Shown: positions 1 through 8,184, counted from the stretch's first letter. The stretch: 16,566 bases of DNA from Ruminococcaceae bacterium UBA6392 (GCA_002438685.1 DJQG01000152.1:22905-39470), one strand, 5' to 3'. Numbers and translations are program-made. Notes: generated by a model from the sequence alone, not told the origin.

Positions 1-2
1 AT

Positions 3-1442
3 ATAAAAATATACAAAGTTATTGAGATAAATTCAGATCTTCCGGCTTTTGAGGACTCGGATTTCTATTTTCTCAGGAAAACTCCGGGGCTCTATCCCGA
101 TATGCTTGAACCAGTTGAAGATAATTCATTCTTCGCGGAGAACGGGCATTACGGAAGCTTATGGATCGAACTCGATGCATCCGGCGAATCGGCGGGCAGA
201 CATGATGTTTTTATCACGGTTTCAAAAGGCAAAGAGACCGTCACGAATGTTATCACTGTCGATGTTATCGACGCAAAGCTTCCGGAGCAAAAACTTATGT
301 GCACTATGTGGTTTCACTGCGACTGCCTTGCGACATATTATAAAGTCGATGTTTTCAGCGAAGAACACTGGAATATTATTGAAAACTATGTCAGGAACGC
401 CGCGAATCACGGAATCAATTTCATTCTTACCCCGCTTTTCACTCCGCCGCTTGATACCGAAGTCGGGGGAGAGAGACCGACCGTTCAGCTTGTCGATGTC
501 AAAAAGACAAAGGACAGCTACGAGTTCGGCTTTGACAAGCTCGACCGATGGATAGATATGTGCAGACGCTGCGGAATAAAATATTTCGAGATGTCGCATT
601 TGTTCACTCAGTGGGGTGCAGAGCATGCGCCGAAGATAATTGCAGAAGTTGACGGAGAAAAAAAGCGCATCTTCGGCTGGGAGACCGATGCCGACAGCGA
701 AGAATACCGCGACTTCCTGCACCGTTTTGCCGCGGCTCTGACCGCATTTATTGACAGAAAAGGCATAAGAAACTTCTGCCGCTTTCATGTGTCGGATGAG
801 CCTTCATTGGAGCAGTATGAAGTATATAAAAAGCGCGCCGATCTGATAGCGGAGATATTCCCGGGCTTCAAAGTCATAGACGCGCTTTCGGATATTGAAT
901 TTTTTGACAAGGGCGCTGTGAAATATCCTATCCCGTCCGAAGATCATGTCGAAGACTTTGTCGGCAAAGTCGATGAATTCTGGACATATTACTGCTGCGG
1001 TCAGCACAACAAGAATGTTCCGAACAGATTTTTCGCAATGCCGTCGGCGCGTAACCGCATTCTCGGCACTCTGCTTTATAAATACAATGCAGCCGGATTT
1101 CTCCAGTGGGGCTATAACTACTGGTATTCGCAGTTTTCAAAGCATGAGATAGACCCGTTCACCGTGACCGATGCAGGCATGGCGTTCCCGTCCGGCGATG
1201 CGTTTGTTGTTTATCCCGGCGAAAACGGGCAGCCGCTCAATTCGCTCAGATTTAAAGTGTTCTATGATGGACTCCAGGATCTTGCCGCCATGCGTCTACT
1301 CGAAAGTCTTGTTGGGCGCGAAAAGGCGCTTGAAACCGTGGTTCAGGATAATGAACTCACATTCCAAAAGTATCCGCACGGCAGCAGCTATCTCCTGGCT
1401 CTCAGAGAGCGCGTGAACAAAGCTATAAAAGAGAATATATAA
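3..1442 (+). CDS. GH123/DUF4091-like glycoside hydrolase, 5'-truncated
   Basis: The reading frame is open from the first complete codon at the window edge, so the gene starts upstream; the in-frame ATG at 102 is probably internal, because the residues just before it (PGLYPD) continue smoothly into it and it has no ribosome binding site. Numbering from that ATG, a beta-rich N-terminal stretch (about 1-60) is followed by a probable TIM-barrel region. The motif FHVSDEP carries an adjacent Asp-Glu pair (D232, E233). GH123 beta-N-acetylgalactosaminidases use such a pair as stabiliser and acid/base. The C-terminal part, with FLQWGYNYW, is typical of the DUF4091 domain attached to these enzymes. It probably hydrolyses an N-acetylated or other glycan; substrate and location are unknown because any signal peptide lies outside the window. 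The convergent neighbour is a sugar symporter, which fits glycan use. I am confident of the family and not of the substrate. Confidence 0.8.
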   Translation: MKIYKVIEINSDLPAFEDSDFYFLRKTPGLYPDMLEPVEDNSFFAENGHYGSLWIELDASGESAGRHDVFITVSKGKETVTNVITVDVIDAKLPEQKLMCTMWFHCDCLATYYKVDVFSEEHWNIIENYVRNAANHGINFILTPLFTPPLDTEVGGERPTVQLVDVKKTKDSYEFGFDKLDRWIDMCRRCGIKYFEMSHLFTQWGAEHAPKIIAEVDGEKKRIFGWETDADSEEYRDFLHRFAAALTAFIDRKGIRNFCRFHVSDEPSLEQYEVYKKRADLIAEIFPGFKVIDALSDIEFFDKGAVKYPIPSEDHVEDFVGKVDEFWTYYCCGQHNKNVPNRFFAMPSARNRILGTLLYKYNAAGFLQWGYNYWYSQFSKHEIDPFTVTDAGMAFPSGDAFVVYPGENGQPLNSLRFKVFYDGLQDLAAMRLLESLVGREKALETVVQDNELTFQKYPHGSSYLLALRERVNKAIKENI

Positions 1443-1445
1443 AAA

Positions 1446-1485
1446 ATCACCGCGACCCGTAACAAGGTCGCGGTGATATATTTTT
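1446..1485. terminator. Bidirectional intrinsic terminator
   Basis: A perfect 12-bp stem (1446-1457 paired with 1466-1477) encloses an 8-base loop. A T-rich tract follows at 1481-1485 on the plus strand. The run of six A at 1441-1446 gives a T-tract in the minus direction, overlapping the base of the stem. It sits 4 bases after the stop of the glycosidase gene and 14 bases after the stop of the convergent symporter gene, so one hairpin can serve both. Confidence 0.9.
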
Positions 1486-1490
1486 ATCTC

Positions 1491-2915
1491 TTATTCTTCT
1501 TCGGATTTTGCTTTTCTGTTCATAATGAACTCGTTTACTTTGCCGGACAGCTCGCCGTGCAGCTTATACTTCTTTGTGAAAATGATGAGCGAAAGTACAA
1601 CAAAAATCGGCGGAATAATAAACATCATTGTGGAAATAGTGTTCTTGGTAAGCTCTGTCTGAACAGGGAGAGTCGCATCATAGCGGGAGAACTGAAGTCC
1701 GATGGCTATGACTATCGACTGTATAGTATATGCGAGCTTCTGAAGGAATCCTTTCATCGAGAAAACGATGGACTCCGAGCGATAGCCGAGGCTGTATTCG
1801 CCGTAATCAACGATATCGGCGAGCATAACGGTCTGCGAAACGAAAATGCATCCAATACCCATGCAGCCTATAAGCGCAAAAACTGCGAACGGAATGAACA
1901 TCTTTGCGTTCGATGCAAGAAGCACTGGACCGAACAGGAACATTCCGAGATAGCCTATAACGGTCATGCACATTGCGCCCTGAATGACCTTGCGGCGTGT
2001 GAACTTCTTTGAAAGCACCGGGAGCAGGAACAGACCGAGTGCCTGACCTACGCCACCGATTGCCGCGAAATAAGAAAGGAGCGATTTGTTGCCCATGACA
2101 TTATCAAAGAAGTAGATGCCCATTGCGTTGGTTATATACCAACCGGTGTTGAAGAGCAGAGCAGTGAGCATGAAAATGAGCAACTGATCATTCGATTTGA
2201 CGGTCTTGAAAGCTTTTACAAGCGTGAACTTCTCTTTCGGCGGCACTGAACCGCGTTCTTTTGTGGTGGTGACAGTGATAAACGCGCCGATAATAAGCAC
2301 GATACCGGCTATCATCGCCCAGCGGCTGTAGCCGACAGAATCGTTGCCCTTACCGAGCATCGCGACCATTTGAACGGTAAACACACTGACTATTATCTGA
2401 CCGAAGCCCGAGAAAAATCTCGGGATGGCGGAGACGACATTTCTCTTCTGCGGGTCGCTCGTCAGCGCAGGAACCATCGACCAGTAGGGGATATCTATCA
2501 TTGTGTTTGTCATGCCCCAGAGGACATACATAACTGCGGCATAGATATAGAGCTTTATGTTTATGAAATCACTGCTGACCTCAAATCCGGGATTGGTGAA
2601 GAGGAAAGTTAGCGCAACCGCATTGAGCACGGCACCGCACATTATCCACGGGCGGAATTTGCCGAACTTTGATTTAGTGTTGTCGACGATCGTGCCCATC
2701 ATAGGGTCGTTGATGCCATCCCATATACGCGCAAGGGTCGGCACGATAAGCAGGAAAGTTGCATTGAGCAGAAGAACATCGGTTAAATACTTTGTAAGGA
2801 ACGAGTTGAACAGACCGTAGCTCAGATCCATTCCGATAGCACCCACGCCGAAGCCGAGATATCCGAATATCCACGATATCCCACCGGAGCTGCGCTTGGC
2901 TTTTTTCTCTTTCAT
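1491..2915 (-). CDS. GPH-family (MelB-like) sugar:cation symporter
   Basis: A 474-residue hydrophobic protein with about 12 membrane segments, the usual size for glycoside-pentoside-hexuronide:cation symporters of the major facilitator superfamily. Residues 63-90 match the melibiose permease signature closely: RIWDGINDPMMG, then a loop with KFGKFRPW. D66, N69 and D70 align with the MelB cation-site residues D55, N58 and D59, and D30 falls where MelB has the sugar-binding D19. A second family motif, DIVDYGEYSLGYRSES, lies in the second half. It should import a glycoside or sugar acid with Na+ or H+; the substrate cannot be read from sequence. The start is ATG with GAGGATG about 8 bases upstream. 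It is a single-gene unit with its own promoter, convergent with the GH123-like gene, and could import that enzyme's product. Confidence 0.9.
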   Translation of the reverse strand: MKEKKAKRSSGGISWIFGYLGFGVGAIGMDLSYGLFNSFLTKYLTDVLLLNATFLLIVPTLARIWDGINDPMMGTIVDNTKSKFGKFRPWIMCGAVLNAVALTFLFTNPGFEVSSDFINIKLYIYAAVMYVLWGMTNTMIDIPYWSMVPALTSDPQKRNVVSAIPRFFSGFGQIIVSVFTVQMVAMLGKGNDSVGYSRWAMIAGIVLIIGAFITVTTTKERGSVPPKEKFTLVKAFKTVKSNDQLLIFMLTALLFNTGWYITNAMGIYFFDNVMGNKSLLSYFAAIGGVGQALGLFLLPVLSKKFTRRKVIQGAMCMTVIGYLGMFLFGPVLLASNAKMFIPFAVFALIGCMGIGCIFVSQTVMLADIVDYGEYSLGYRSESIVFSMKGFLQKLAYTIQSIVIAIGLQFSRYDATLPVQTELTKNTISTMMFIIPPIFVVLSLIIFTKKYKLHGELSGKVNEFIMNRKAKSEEE

Positions 2916-2946
2916 TGATTCACATCCTCATAAAGGTTATAAGATA

Positions 2947-2975
2947 ATATTAATTCAAACTAAAGCTTCCGTCAA
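2947..2975 (-). promoter_or_regulatory. Sigma-A promoter for the GPH symporter gene
   Basis: On the minus strand TTGACG (2970-2975) and TAATAT (2947-2952) are separated by 17 bases. This is close to consensus with ideal spacing, about 30 bases upstream of the start codon. Confidence 0.7.
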
Positions 2976-2995
2976 GCCGAAAAAGACAAAATGAA

Positions 2996-3024
2996 TTGAA
3001 AAATCGCTGTTTTGATGGTAATAT
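2996..3024 (+). promoter_or_regulatory. Sigma-A promoter for the metallophosphoesterase gene
   Basis: TTGAAA (2996-3001), a 17-base spacer and TAATAT (3019-3024) preceded by TGG, an extended -10. It would give a leader of about 115 bases. A weaker alternative nearer the gene is TTGATA (3070-3075) with TTTAAA (3094-3099), 18-base spacing and a TGC just before the -10. It is divergent from the symporter promoter in the 229-base gap; nothing else is evident there. Confidence 0.55.
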
Positions 3025-3144
3025 ATAAGCAGAACCAAAATGAGACACGGTATGCAAGCTATTAACAAGTTGATAGAATAATTTCGCAAATGCTTTAAAT
3101 GAGTTTTTCAACAAATACTATAAAAGTGAAAGGGGAACGGAATA

Positions 3145-4269
3145 ATGCTCAGATTCAACTCCGACCATAAATTCAAGATAATGCAGATAGCCGATACTCA
3201 GGAGATTCCCGCCGTGTCGCCCGACACGCTGAGTCTCATAAACAATGCGCTTGACCGCGAAAAGCCCGACCTTGTTATTTTCACGGGCGATCAGATAAAG
3301 GGCTATTCAAAGAAGTTCAAAAAAGATCCCGCTATAATCGAAAGCACTATAGATACTCTTGTTGAGCCGATTGCAAAGAGAAACATTCCGTTTATGGTGA
3401 CCTACGGCAACCACGACGCGCAGTGCGGCGTCGATAATCGCGGTCAGTACAAATTCTACGCGAAGTACGACAATTTTATAAGCGGCGATCTCAGAAATTC
3501 CGACGATGTCGGAACGGCTGATATTCAAATATATTCGAGCACCGAAGACAAACCAGTGTTTGAGTTATATATAATCGATTCCCACGGCAAGGCAAAGGAC
3601 GGAGCAGGATATGCGCCCGTCAACAAAGAGCAAATAGAATGGTATGTCTCGCGCCGCGAACAGCTCAAAGCCGAAAATGGAGACTATCTGCCGTCGCTCG
3701 TGTTTCAGCATATCCCCGTGCCGGAGTTTTTCGATGTTATAAAGAAAGTGCCCAAGGGCACAAAGGGCGCAGTCCCGGCATACGGAGCGCACGAAAACGA
3801 ATATTTTGTGCTCAATGATGAAACTATCGCCGAAGGCGGATTCATGCTCGAATCGCCCGCTTCTCCGGATGTGAACACTGGCGAGTTCGAGGCGATGAGC
3901 GAAAAGGGCGATGTCCTCGGCATATACGTCGGTCACGATCACAACAACAGCTTTGTCGTAAAATACAAAGGCGTTGATCTCGGATATACTCAGGGTGCGG
4001 GATTCAATGTGTACGGTCCAGGCGAAAACAGGGGAGTGCGAATCTTTGAGCTCGATGAAACTGCGCCTCGCGAATACAAAACCTATACCGCGACATTCAA
4101 AGAACTTTGCGGTACAAAGATAAAGACTCCGGTTAAAGAGTTTATCTATAAGCACGCGCCGACCAGCCCTCGCGCCGTCAAGCCAATACTCATAAAGGTC
4201 GGCCTCGGCATTGCCGCAATTGCAGCGATTTATGCTGCGTATAAGTTCTTCACAGGGTTCAATATCTGA
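3145..4269 (+). CDS. Calcineurin-like metallophosphoesterase with C-terminal membrane anchor
   Basis: A 374-residue protein whose N-terminal 270 residues carry the metallophosphoesterase motifs in order: ADTQ at 16-19 (D17; the usual His of D-x-H is Gln, as in the ADPQ variant of some eukaryotic members), TGD with D49, GNHD at 88-91, QH at 188-189, and GHDH at 263-266. These should bind two metal ions and hydrolyse a phosphoester; the substrate is unknown. Residues about 347-369 form one hydrophobic segment near the very C-terminus, preceded by several basic residues. With no N-terminal signal peptide, this suggests a tail-anchored protein with the catalytic domain facing the cytoplasm. The start is ATG with AAAGGGGAA upstream. 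It is a single-gene unit ending at a terminator shared with the convergent kinase operon. Confidence 0.85.
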   Translation: MLRFNSDHKFKIMQIADTQEIPAVSPDTLSLINNALDREKPDLVIFTGDQIKGYSKKFKKDPAIIESTIDTLVEPIAKRNIPFMVTYGNHDAQCGVDNRGQYKFYAKYDNFISGDLRNSDDVGTADIQIYSSTEDKPVFELYIIDSHGKAKDGAGYAPVNKEQIEWYVSRREQLKAENGDYLPSLVFQHIPVPEFFDVIKKVPKGTKGAVPAYGAHENEYFVLNDETIAEGGFMLESPASPDVNTGEFEAMSEKGDVLGIYVGHDHNNSFVVKYKGVDLGYTQGAGFNVYGPGENRGVRIFELDETAPREYKTYTATFKELCGTKIKTPVKEFIYKHAPTSPRAVKPILIKVGLGIAAIAAIYAAYKFFTGFNI

Positions 4270-4271
4270 AC

Positions 4272-4323
4272 AAAAAAGTACAGCACCGCATTAAAATATC
4301 CTGCGGTGTTGTTTCTTTATTTT
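4272..4323. terminator. Bidirectional intrinsic terminator
   Basis: Stem 4280-4290 pairs with 4302-4312 (11 bp including one G-T pair) around an 11-base loop. It is followed by a T-rich tract on the plus strand. On the minus strand it is followed by six T (the A run at 4272-4277). It ends the metallophosphoesterase transcript and can also stop the convergent kinase operon, whose last gene ends at 4380. Confidence 0.8.
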
Positions 4324-4379
4324 GTAAACGAGAATATATGAATTATGTTATATACTCTTTACCCTATTGAATCATAGAC

Positions 4380-5351
4380 CTACTCATTTGCTTGATTTTT
4401 ATTGATTAAATCATTTATATCCGATATTTCCGGCATCGAGAGCAGCGCTCCTTTTTTGCAGGTCACAAGGGATGCGGCGGCGTTTGCAAAAATGAGCATA
4501 TTCCTGAGTTCAGCTTCTTCAATCTCTTCACTGCCGTTATTCAAAAACCGGTCTATACAGCAGGCGCAGAAAGTATCGCCCGCTCCGGTGGTGTCTGTCG
4601 TCTTCACATTGAGAAAAGTCGGCGCTTCGGCATAAGTGTTATTATAATAAGCACGACTTCCGTTACGCCCGGCGGTCACAGTCAGCAATGCCACATTCGG
4701 ATAGCGCATTCTGAATATCTCAACCGCTTTATTTATTTCATTACAGTCGGTCAGAAACCTCAATTCTTCAATCTCGATTTTTACAATATCGCTCACCGAA
4801 CAGCCGTAATCGATTTTCTGCTTTGCTTTGTCCATGCTGCCCCAGAGCGGAGGGCGGAGATTTGGATCAAACGACAGCAGCAAACCCGAATCTTTCGCTG
4901 TCTCAATCGCTTTTGCCGTTGCTTTTTCAACGGTATCGTGCGTCATCGAAAGCGTTCCGAAATGCAGAACACGGCTTTGCTTTATGATATCTACATTAAC
5001 TTCATCTTCTCGCAGCATCATATCCGCACCCGGAGCGCGATAAAAAGAAAAGTTCCTGTCGCCGTGTTCATCGGTCTCAACAAAAGCGAGCGTTGTGCGG
5101 ACATTCTCGTCAAATACGAGCCCGCTGACATCGGTACCGCTGCTTTCGACAATATTTTTGAGTCTCTTGCCGAAAACATCGTCTCCGACTTTGCCTATAA
5201 ACGCGGTACGCCTGCCGAGCTTGTTGAGCATCGCCAGAACATTGCACGGTGCGCCGCCGGGATTCGCATCAAAAACAGGCGAGCCGATATCGGACAAGCC
5301 GGATTGCGCCATATCTATGAGCAGTTCGCCTATAGCGGTAACATCAAACAT
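4380..5351 (-). CDS. PfkB-family carbohydrate kinase, fructokinase-like
   Basis: A 323-residue soluble ribokinase/PfkB-family kinase of normal length. It has the N-terminal GELLID strand, the sugar-binding NPGGAPCN at 30-37, the signature GKVGDDVFGKRL (53-64), FDPNLRPPLW at 161-170 (typical of bacterial fructokinases), and the C-terminal DTTGAGDTF, in which D259 of GAGD is the catalytic base and the glycines form the anion hole. It transfers phosphate from ATP to a hexose, most likely fructose to fructose-6-phosphate, though related sugars cannot be excluded. Its ATG lies one base after the stop of the upstream acyltransferase gene, so the two are probably co-transcribed and translationally coupled. 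Confidence 0.9.
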   Translation of the reverse strand: MFDVTAIGELLIDMAQSGLSDIGSPVFDANPGGAPCNVLAMLNKLGRRTAFIGKVGDDVFGKRLKNIVESSGTDVSGLVFDENVRTTLAFVETDEHGDRNFSFYRAPGADMMLREDEVNVDIIKQSRVLHFGTLSMTHDTVEKATAKAIETAKDSGLLLSFDPNLRPPLWGSMDKAKQKIDYGCSVSDIVKIEIEELRFLTDCNEINKAVEIFRMRYPNVALLTVTAGRNGSRAYYNNTYAEAPTFLNVKTTDTTGAGDTFCACCIDRFLNNGSEEIEEAELRNMLIFANAAASLVTCKKGALLSMPEISDINDLINKNQANE

Positions 5352-5352
5352 T

Positions 5353-6372
5353 TTATGTTGCCTTCTTTCGTGTTTTGCGTTTCTTTGCGGCGGTTCTGAC
5401 GCCGTTTATAGCCATTCCGAGCAGGGGCGAAATAACAAGTGTGATAATTAAAATTATCAACTGGTTTTCAATCTCAAAATATTTCGGAATTATCGATTGC
5501 AGACGCTGATGCAGCAGATAAAGCTCGAGACTGTACTTGCCTAAAAAGTTAAACGGGAAAGCAATGACTTTTTCAAGCTTCGGCAGTTTTTTATTGAGTG
5601 CCGAAAGTCCGAGAGAGACGAGCAGGCAGAATGACGGCATCATCAGCAGCGCGGGATAGCAGTTGAGCCCGTTTTTTATATATTCCGGCTCCTTGACGCA
5701 GCCGTTGAGATAATAGGCGAGAAAAGTTCCGACTATAAATGCCGCAATATTGAGTATCAGCGATGTTTTAGTAACCTTTTTATCTTGCGCAGCAAGCCTT
5801 CCTGTATGTATCCCGAGCAGAAAAACAGAGAGCCTTACAGCCGTTCCCCAAAGATAGATCAAGTCGTTATAGTACATTATAACGCAAAGCGGAACAGAAA
5901 GGGACATACACGCTACAGTATATATTATCTGCTTTTTGCCGCTGAGCTTTTTATAGAAGAACAGGAACAGGGGAGTTATCAGATAAAACGCCAGCTGAGT
6001 TGGGATATACCAGTCAAATCGCGCATGGCGCGTCCAATATCCGATGCCGGATATATAATAGAAAAAGTCAAGCGCCCCCGCTCTATCGAGCCTCAGCAGG
6101 CAATAAGAAGCGCAGGCAACTATAATATATGCGGGCAGAATGCGTATAAGGCGAGCCTTATAAAACCTGAGCACATTCGGTCTTTTTGTCAGCGAATAAT
6201 ATACGCCGAGCCCGGAAAGAAAAAGAAAAATATCGACTCCGTAAAAGCCGATTCTGTGAATGAACCAGCTGACTTCGGTGGCGAATTTCAGCGATATATG
6301 AAAATACATTACCCACAGTATGGCAAAGCCCATCAAAAAGCCGCGATATTTGCTCAACGCGCCGTAAGTCAA
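5353..6372 (-). CDS. OafA/YrhL-type membrane acyltransferase (acyltransferase family 3)
   Basis: An integral membrane protein of about 339 residues, about 10 hydrophobic segments, with family hallmarks: the first helix ends in MYFH with the presumed catalytic His (residue 25 from the start used here), then VDIFLFLSGLGVYY, RLIRILPAY, and near the C-terminus GKYSLELYLLH. Such proteins move acyl groups, often acetyl, onto cell-surface glycans or lipids. The frame is open to a GTG at 6420 with no ribosome binding site. I prefer the TTG at 6370-6372, because GGGAAGTGATC (minus strand, 6376-6386) sits at ideal spacing and the resulting N-terminus, beginning TYGALSKYRG, matches the family. It is the first gene of a two-gene operon with the fructokinase-like gene. 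The acceptor is unknown. Confidence 0.85.
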   Translation of the reverse strand: MTYGALSKYRGFLMGFAILWVMYFHISLKFATEVSWFIHRIGFYGVDIFLFLSGLGVYYSLTKRPNVLRFYKARLIRILPAYIIVACASYCLLRLDRAGALDFFYYISGIGYWTRHARFDWYIPTQLAFYLITPLFLFFYKKLSGKKQIIYTVACMSLSVPLCVIMYYNDLIYLWGTAVRLSVFLLGIHTGRLAAQDKKVTKTSLILNIAAFIVGTFLAYYLNGCVKEPEYIKNGLNCYPALLMMPSFCLLVSLGLSALNKKLPKLEKVIAFPFNFLGKYSLELYLLHQRLQSIIPKYFEIENQLIILIITLVISPLLGMAINGVRTAAKKRKTRKKAT

Positions 6373-6375
6373 GTC

Positions 6376-6386
6376 GATCACTTCCC
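6376..6386 (-). promoter_or_regulatory. Ribosome binding site that selects the TTG start of the acyltransferase gene
   Basis: On the minus strand GGGAAGTGATC nearly matches the full anti-16S complement GGAGGTGATC. It places the GGAAG core 8 bases before the TTG at 6372. No comparable site precedes the more upstream GTG codons at 6420 or 6396. Confidence 0.55.
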
Positions 6387-6458
6387 ATTCATTTTTCACA
6401 ATAGTAACATAAATTGACACTCATTTCAATATAAAATGAATTAGTTCTGTTTTTTCTC

Positions 6459-6487
6459 TTTCATTTTTTTGTTTAATGTGATAAAAT
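6459..6487 (+). promoter_or_regulatory. Probable extended -10 promoter for the FGGY kinase gene
   Basis: TGA directly precedes TAAAAT (6482-6487), giving an extended -10. A poor -35, TTTCAT (6459-6464), lies 17 bases upstream. The leader would be about 28 bases. The 100-base gap is AT-rich, so other start points are possible; no convincing promoter for the divergent acyltransferase gene could be picked out. Confidence 0.4.
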
Positions 6488-6520
6488 TTTGTTGTTTAAA
6501 AAGACAAGAAGGAGTGCTGT

Positions 6521-8122
6521 ATGAAAACTGAAAAAATAAGAGAGTCGATACTCGGCGGCAAGACATCGCTCGGTATTGAACTCGGTTCAACGAGAATCAA
6601 AGGTATACTTGTTGACGAAAACAACGAGGTCATCGCGTCGGGTGGCTATTCATGGGAGAATAAGCTCGAAAACGGTATTTGGACATATCATCTCAATGAT
6701 GTTTGGACGGGTATGCGCGAATGCTACAGAACCCTTGCCGATGATATAAAAGAAAAATATGATATCGAACTGACTTCTGTCGGCGCAATGGGTATTTCCG
6801 GCATGATGCACGGATATCTTGTGTTCGACAAAGAGGGCAGACAGTTAGCTGATTTCAGAACATGGCGAAACACCGTCACTGAGCGTTCGGCCGCTGAGCT
6901 TTCCGAGCTTTTCGGGTTCAATATTCCTCAGCGCTGGAGCATAGCTCACCTTGACCGCGCCATACTCAACGGCGAGGAGCATATCAAAAACATCGACTTT
7001 ATGACAACTCTCGCGGGCTATGTGCACTGGATGCTGACAGGCGAGAAGGCAATCGGTATCGGTGAAGCGTCCGGTATGTTCCCGATAAACAGCGAAACTC
7101 ACGATTTCGATGAAGCGATGATAGAGAAGTTCGATTCGAGGGTTGCGGACAAAAATCTTCCTTGGAAGCTGCGCGACATATTGCCGACAGTACACAGCGC
7201 CGGAGATTTTGCCGGAAAGCTTACGGAAGAGGGCGCAAAGCTCCTTGATCCGACAGGAAAACTCAAACCCGGTATTCCGTTCTGCCCGCCGGAGGGCGAC
7301 GCAGGCACCGGCATGGTGGCAACGAACAGTGTTGCTCAGAGAACAGGTAATGTATCTGCAGGAACGTCGATATTTGCAATGATAGTCCTCGAAAAGCCGC
7401 TTTCAAAGGTGTATCCCGAAATAGACATGGTAACAACACCCAATGGCAGTCCCGTTGCTATGGTACACTGCAACAACTGCACAACCGATCTCGATTCGTG
7501 GATAGGTCTGCTCAAAGAGACTGTGGAAGTGATGAGCGGTAGCGTCGATGTGCCAAAGCTCTACGACACGTTCTACAACAAAGCTCTCGAGGGCGCTCCG
7601 GACTGTGGAGGTCTGCTCTCATACAACTATTATTCCGGCGAGCACAACACAGGATTTGAAGCCGGCAGACCGCTTTTCACAAAGCTTCCCGACAGCAAAA
7701 TGAATCTTGCAAACTTTGCCCGCACGATAATCTTCTCGACGATGGCAACTTTAAAATTCGGCATGAACATACTGACCGAAAAAGAGTTTGTCCGCGTTGA
7801 CAGACTTCTCGGCCACGGCGGACTGTTTAAAACCCCCGGCGTCGGTCAGAAGCTTATGGCTGCCGTGCTCGAAACTCCCGTTGCCGTTATGTCAACGGCA
7901 GGCGAGGGCGGCGCATGGGGAATCGCTCTGCTTGCATCATATATGAAAAACCGTGCGGACGGCGAATCGCTTGACGGATTCCTCGATTCAAATGTATTCG
8001 GCGATATGCTCGGAGACAGCGTAGCTCCCGATGCTGAGGACGCCGAAGGATTCAAAAAGTATATGGAGCGTTACAGAGCGGGTCTCGCTATAGAACGCGC
8101 GGCAGTTGACAACCTGAACTGA
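6521..8122 (+). CDS. FGGY-family carbohydrate kinase
   Basis: A 533-residue sugar kinase of the FGGY (hexokinase/actin-fold) family, slightly longer than xylulokinases of about 490-500. It has an N-terminal phosphate-binding loop (GIELGSTRIKG, 18-28), the GISGMMHG segment (91-98) comparable with GISGQMHG of xylulokinases, the PEGDAGTG motif with D260 as likely catalytic base, a SAGTS phosphate-2 loop (279-283), and a C-terminal GHGGLFK and AGEGGAWGIA region that contacts nucleotide. It should phosphorylate a pentose, pentulose or related sugar with ATP. The subfamily is not one I can assign: it resembles xylulokinase and ribulokinase relatives without matching either closely. The start is ATG with AAGAAGGAG upstream. 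It appears monocistronic, divergent from the acyltransferase-fructokinase operon and ended by its own terminator. Confidence 0.85.
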   Translation: MKTEKIRESILGGKTSLGIELGSTRIKGILVDENNEVIASGGYSWENKLENGIWTYHLNDVWTGMRECYRTLADDIKEKYDIELTSVGAMGISGMMHGYLVFDKEGRQLADFRTWRNTVTERSAAELSELFGFNIPQRWSIAHLDRAILNGEEHIKNIDFMTTLAGYVHWMLTGEKAIGIGEASGMFPINSETHDFDEAMIEKFDSRVADKNLPWKLRDILPTVHSAGDFAGKLTEEGAKLLDPTGKLKPGIPFCPPEGDAGTGMVATNSVAQRTGNVSAGTSIFAMIVLEKPLSKVYPEIDMVTTPNGSPVAMVHCNNCTTDLDSWIGLLKETVEVMSGSVDVPKLYDTFYNKALEGAPDCGGLLSYNYYSGEHNTGFEAGRPLFTKLPDSKMNLANFARTIIFSTMATLKFGMNILTEKEFVRVDRLLGHGGLFKTPGVGQKLMAAVLETPVAVMSTAGEGGAWGIALLASYMKNRADGESLDGFLDSNVFGDMLGDSVAPDAEDAEGFKKYMERYRAGLAIERAAVDNLN

Positions 8123-8133
8123 ATATATTTTTC

Positions 8134-8173
8134 AGCCCTGTGCTTTCAAAAGTGCAGGGCTTTTTTATTTTTT
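8134..8173 (+). terminator. Intrinsic terminator after the FGGY kinase gene
   Basis: AGCCCTG (8134-8140) pairs with CAGGGCT (8155-8161), extendable inward by three pairs including two wobbles, followed by a long T-rich tract. It lies 12 bases after the stop codon and isolates the kinase transcript from the sporulation genes. Confidence 0.85.
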
Positions 8174-8184
8174 CACCCTTTGAT

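Noticed and set aside
102..104. ATG at 102 as the true start of the glycosidase gene
   Set aside because: The frame stays open to the window edge with family-like sequence (PGLYPD) just upstream and no ribosome binding site; the gene is truncated, not short.
1473..2012. Plus-strand 179-codon frame opposite the symporter gene
   Set aside because: Antisense to a clear MelB-type transporter, no family resemblance, and it begins inside the terminator.
4331..4359. AT-rich imperfect inverted repeat before the end of the kinase gene, considered as a second terminator
   Set aside because: The stem is weak, has a mismatch and is nearly all A-T, with no proper T-tract; the GC-rich hairpin at 4280-4312 is a better terminator.
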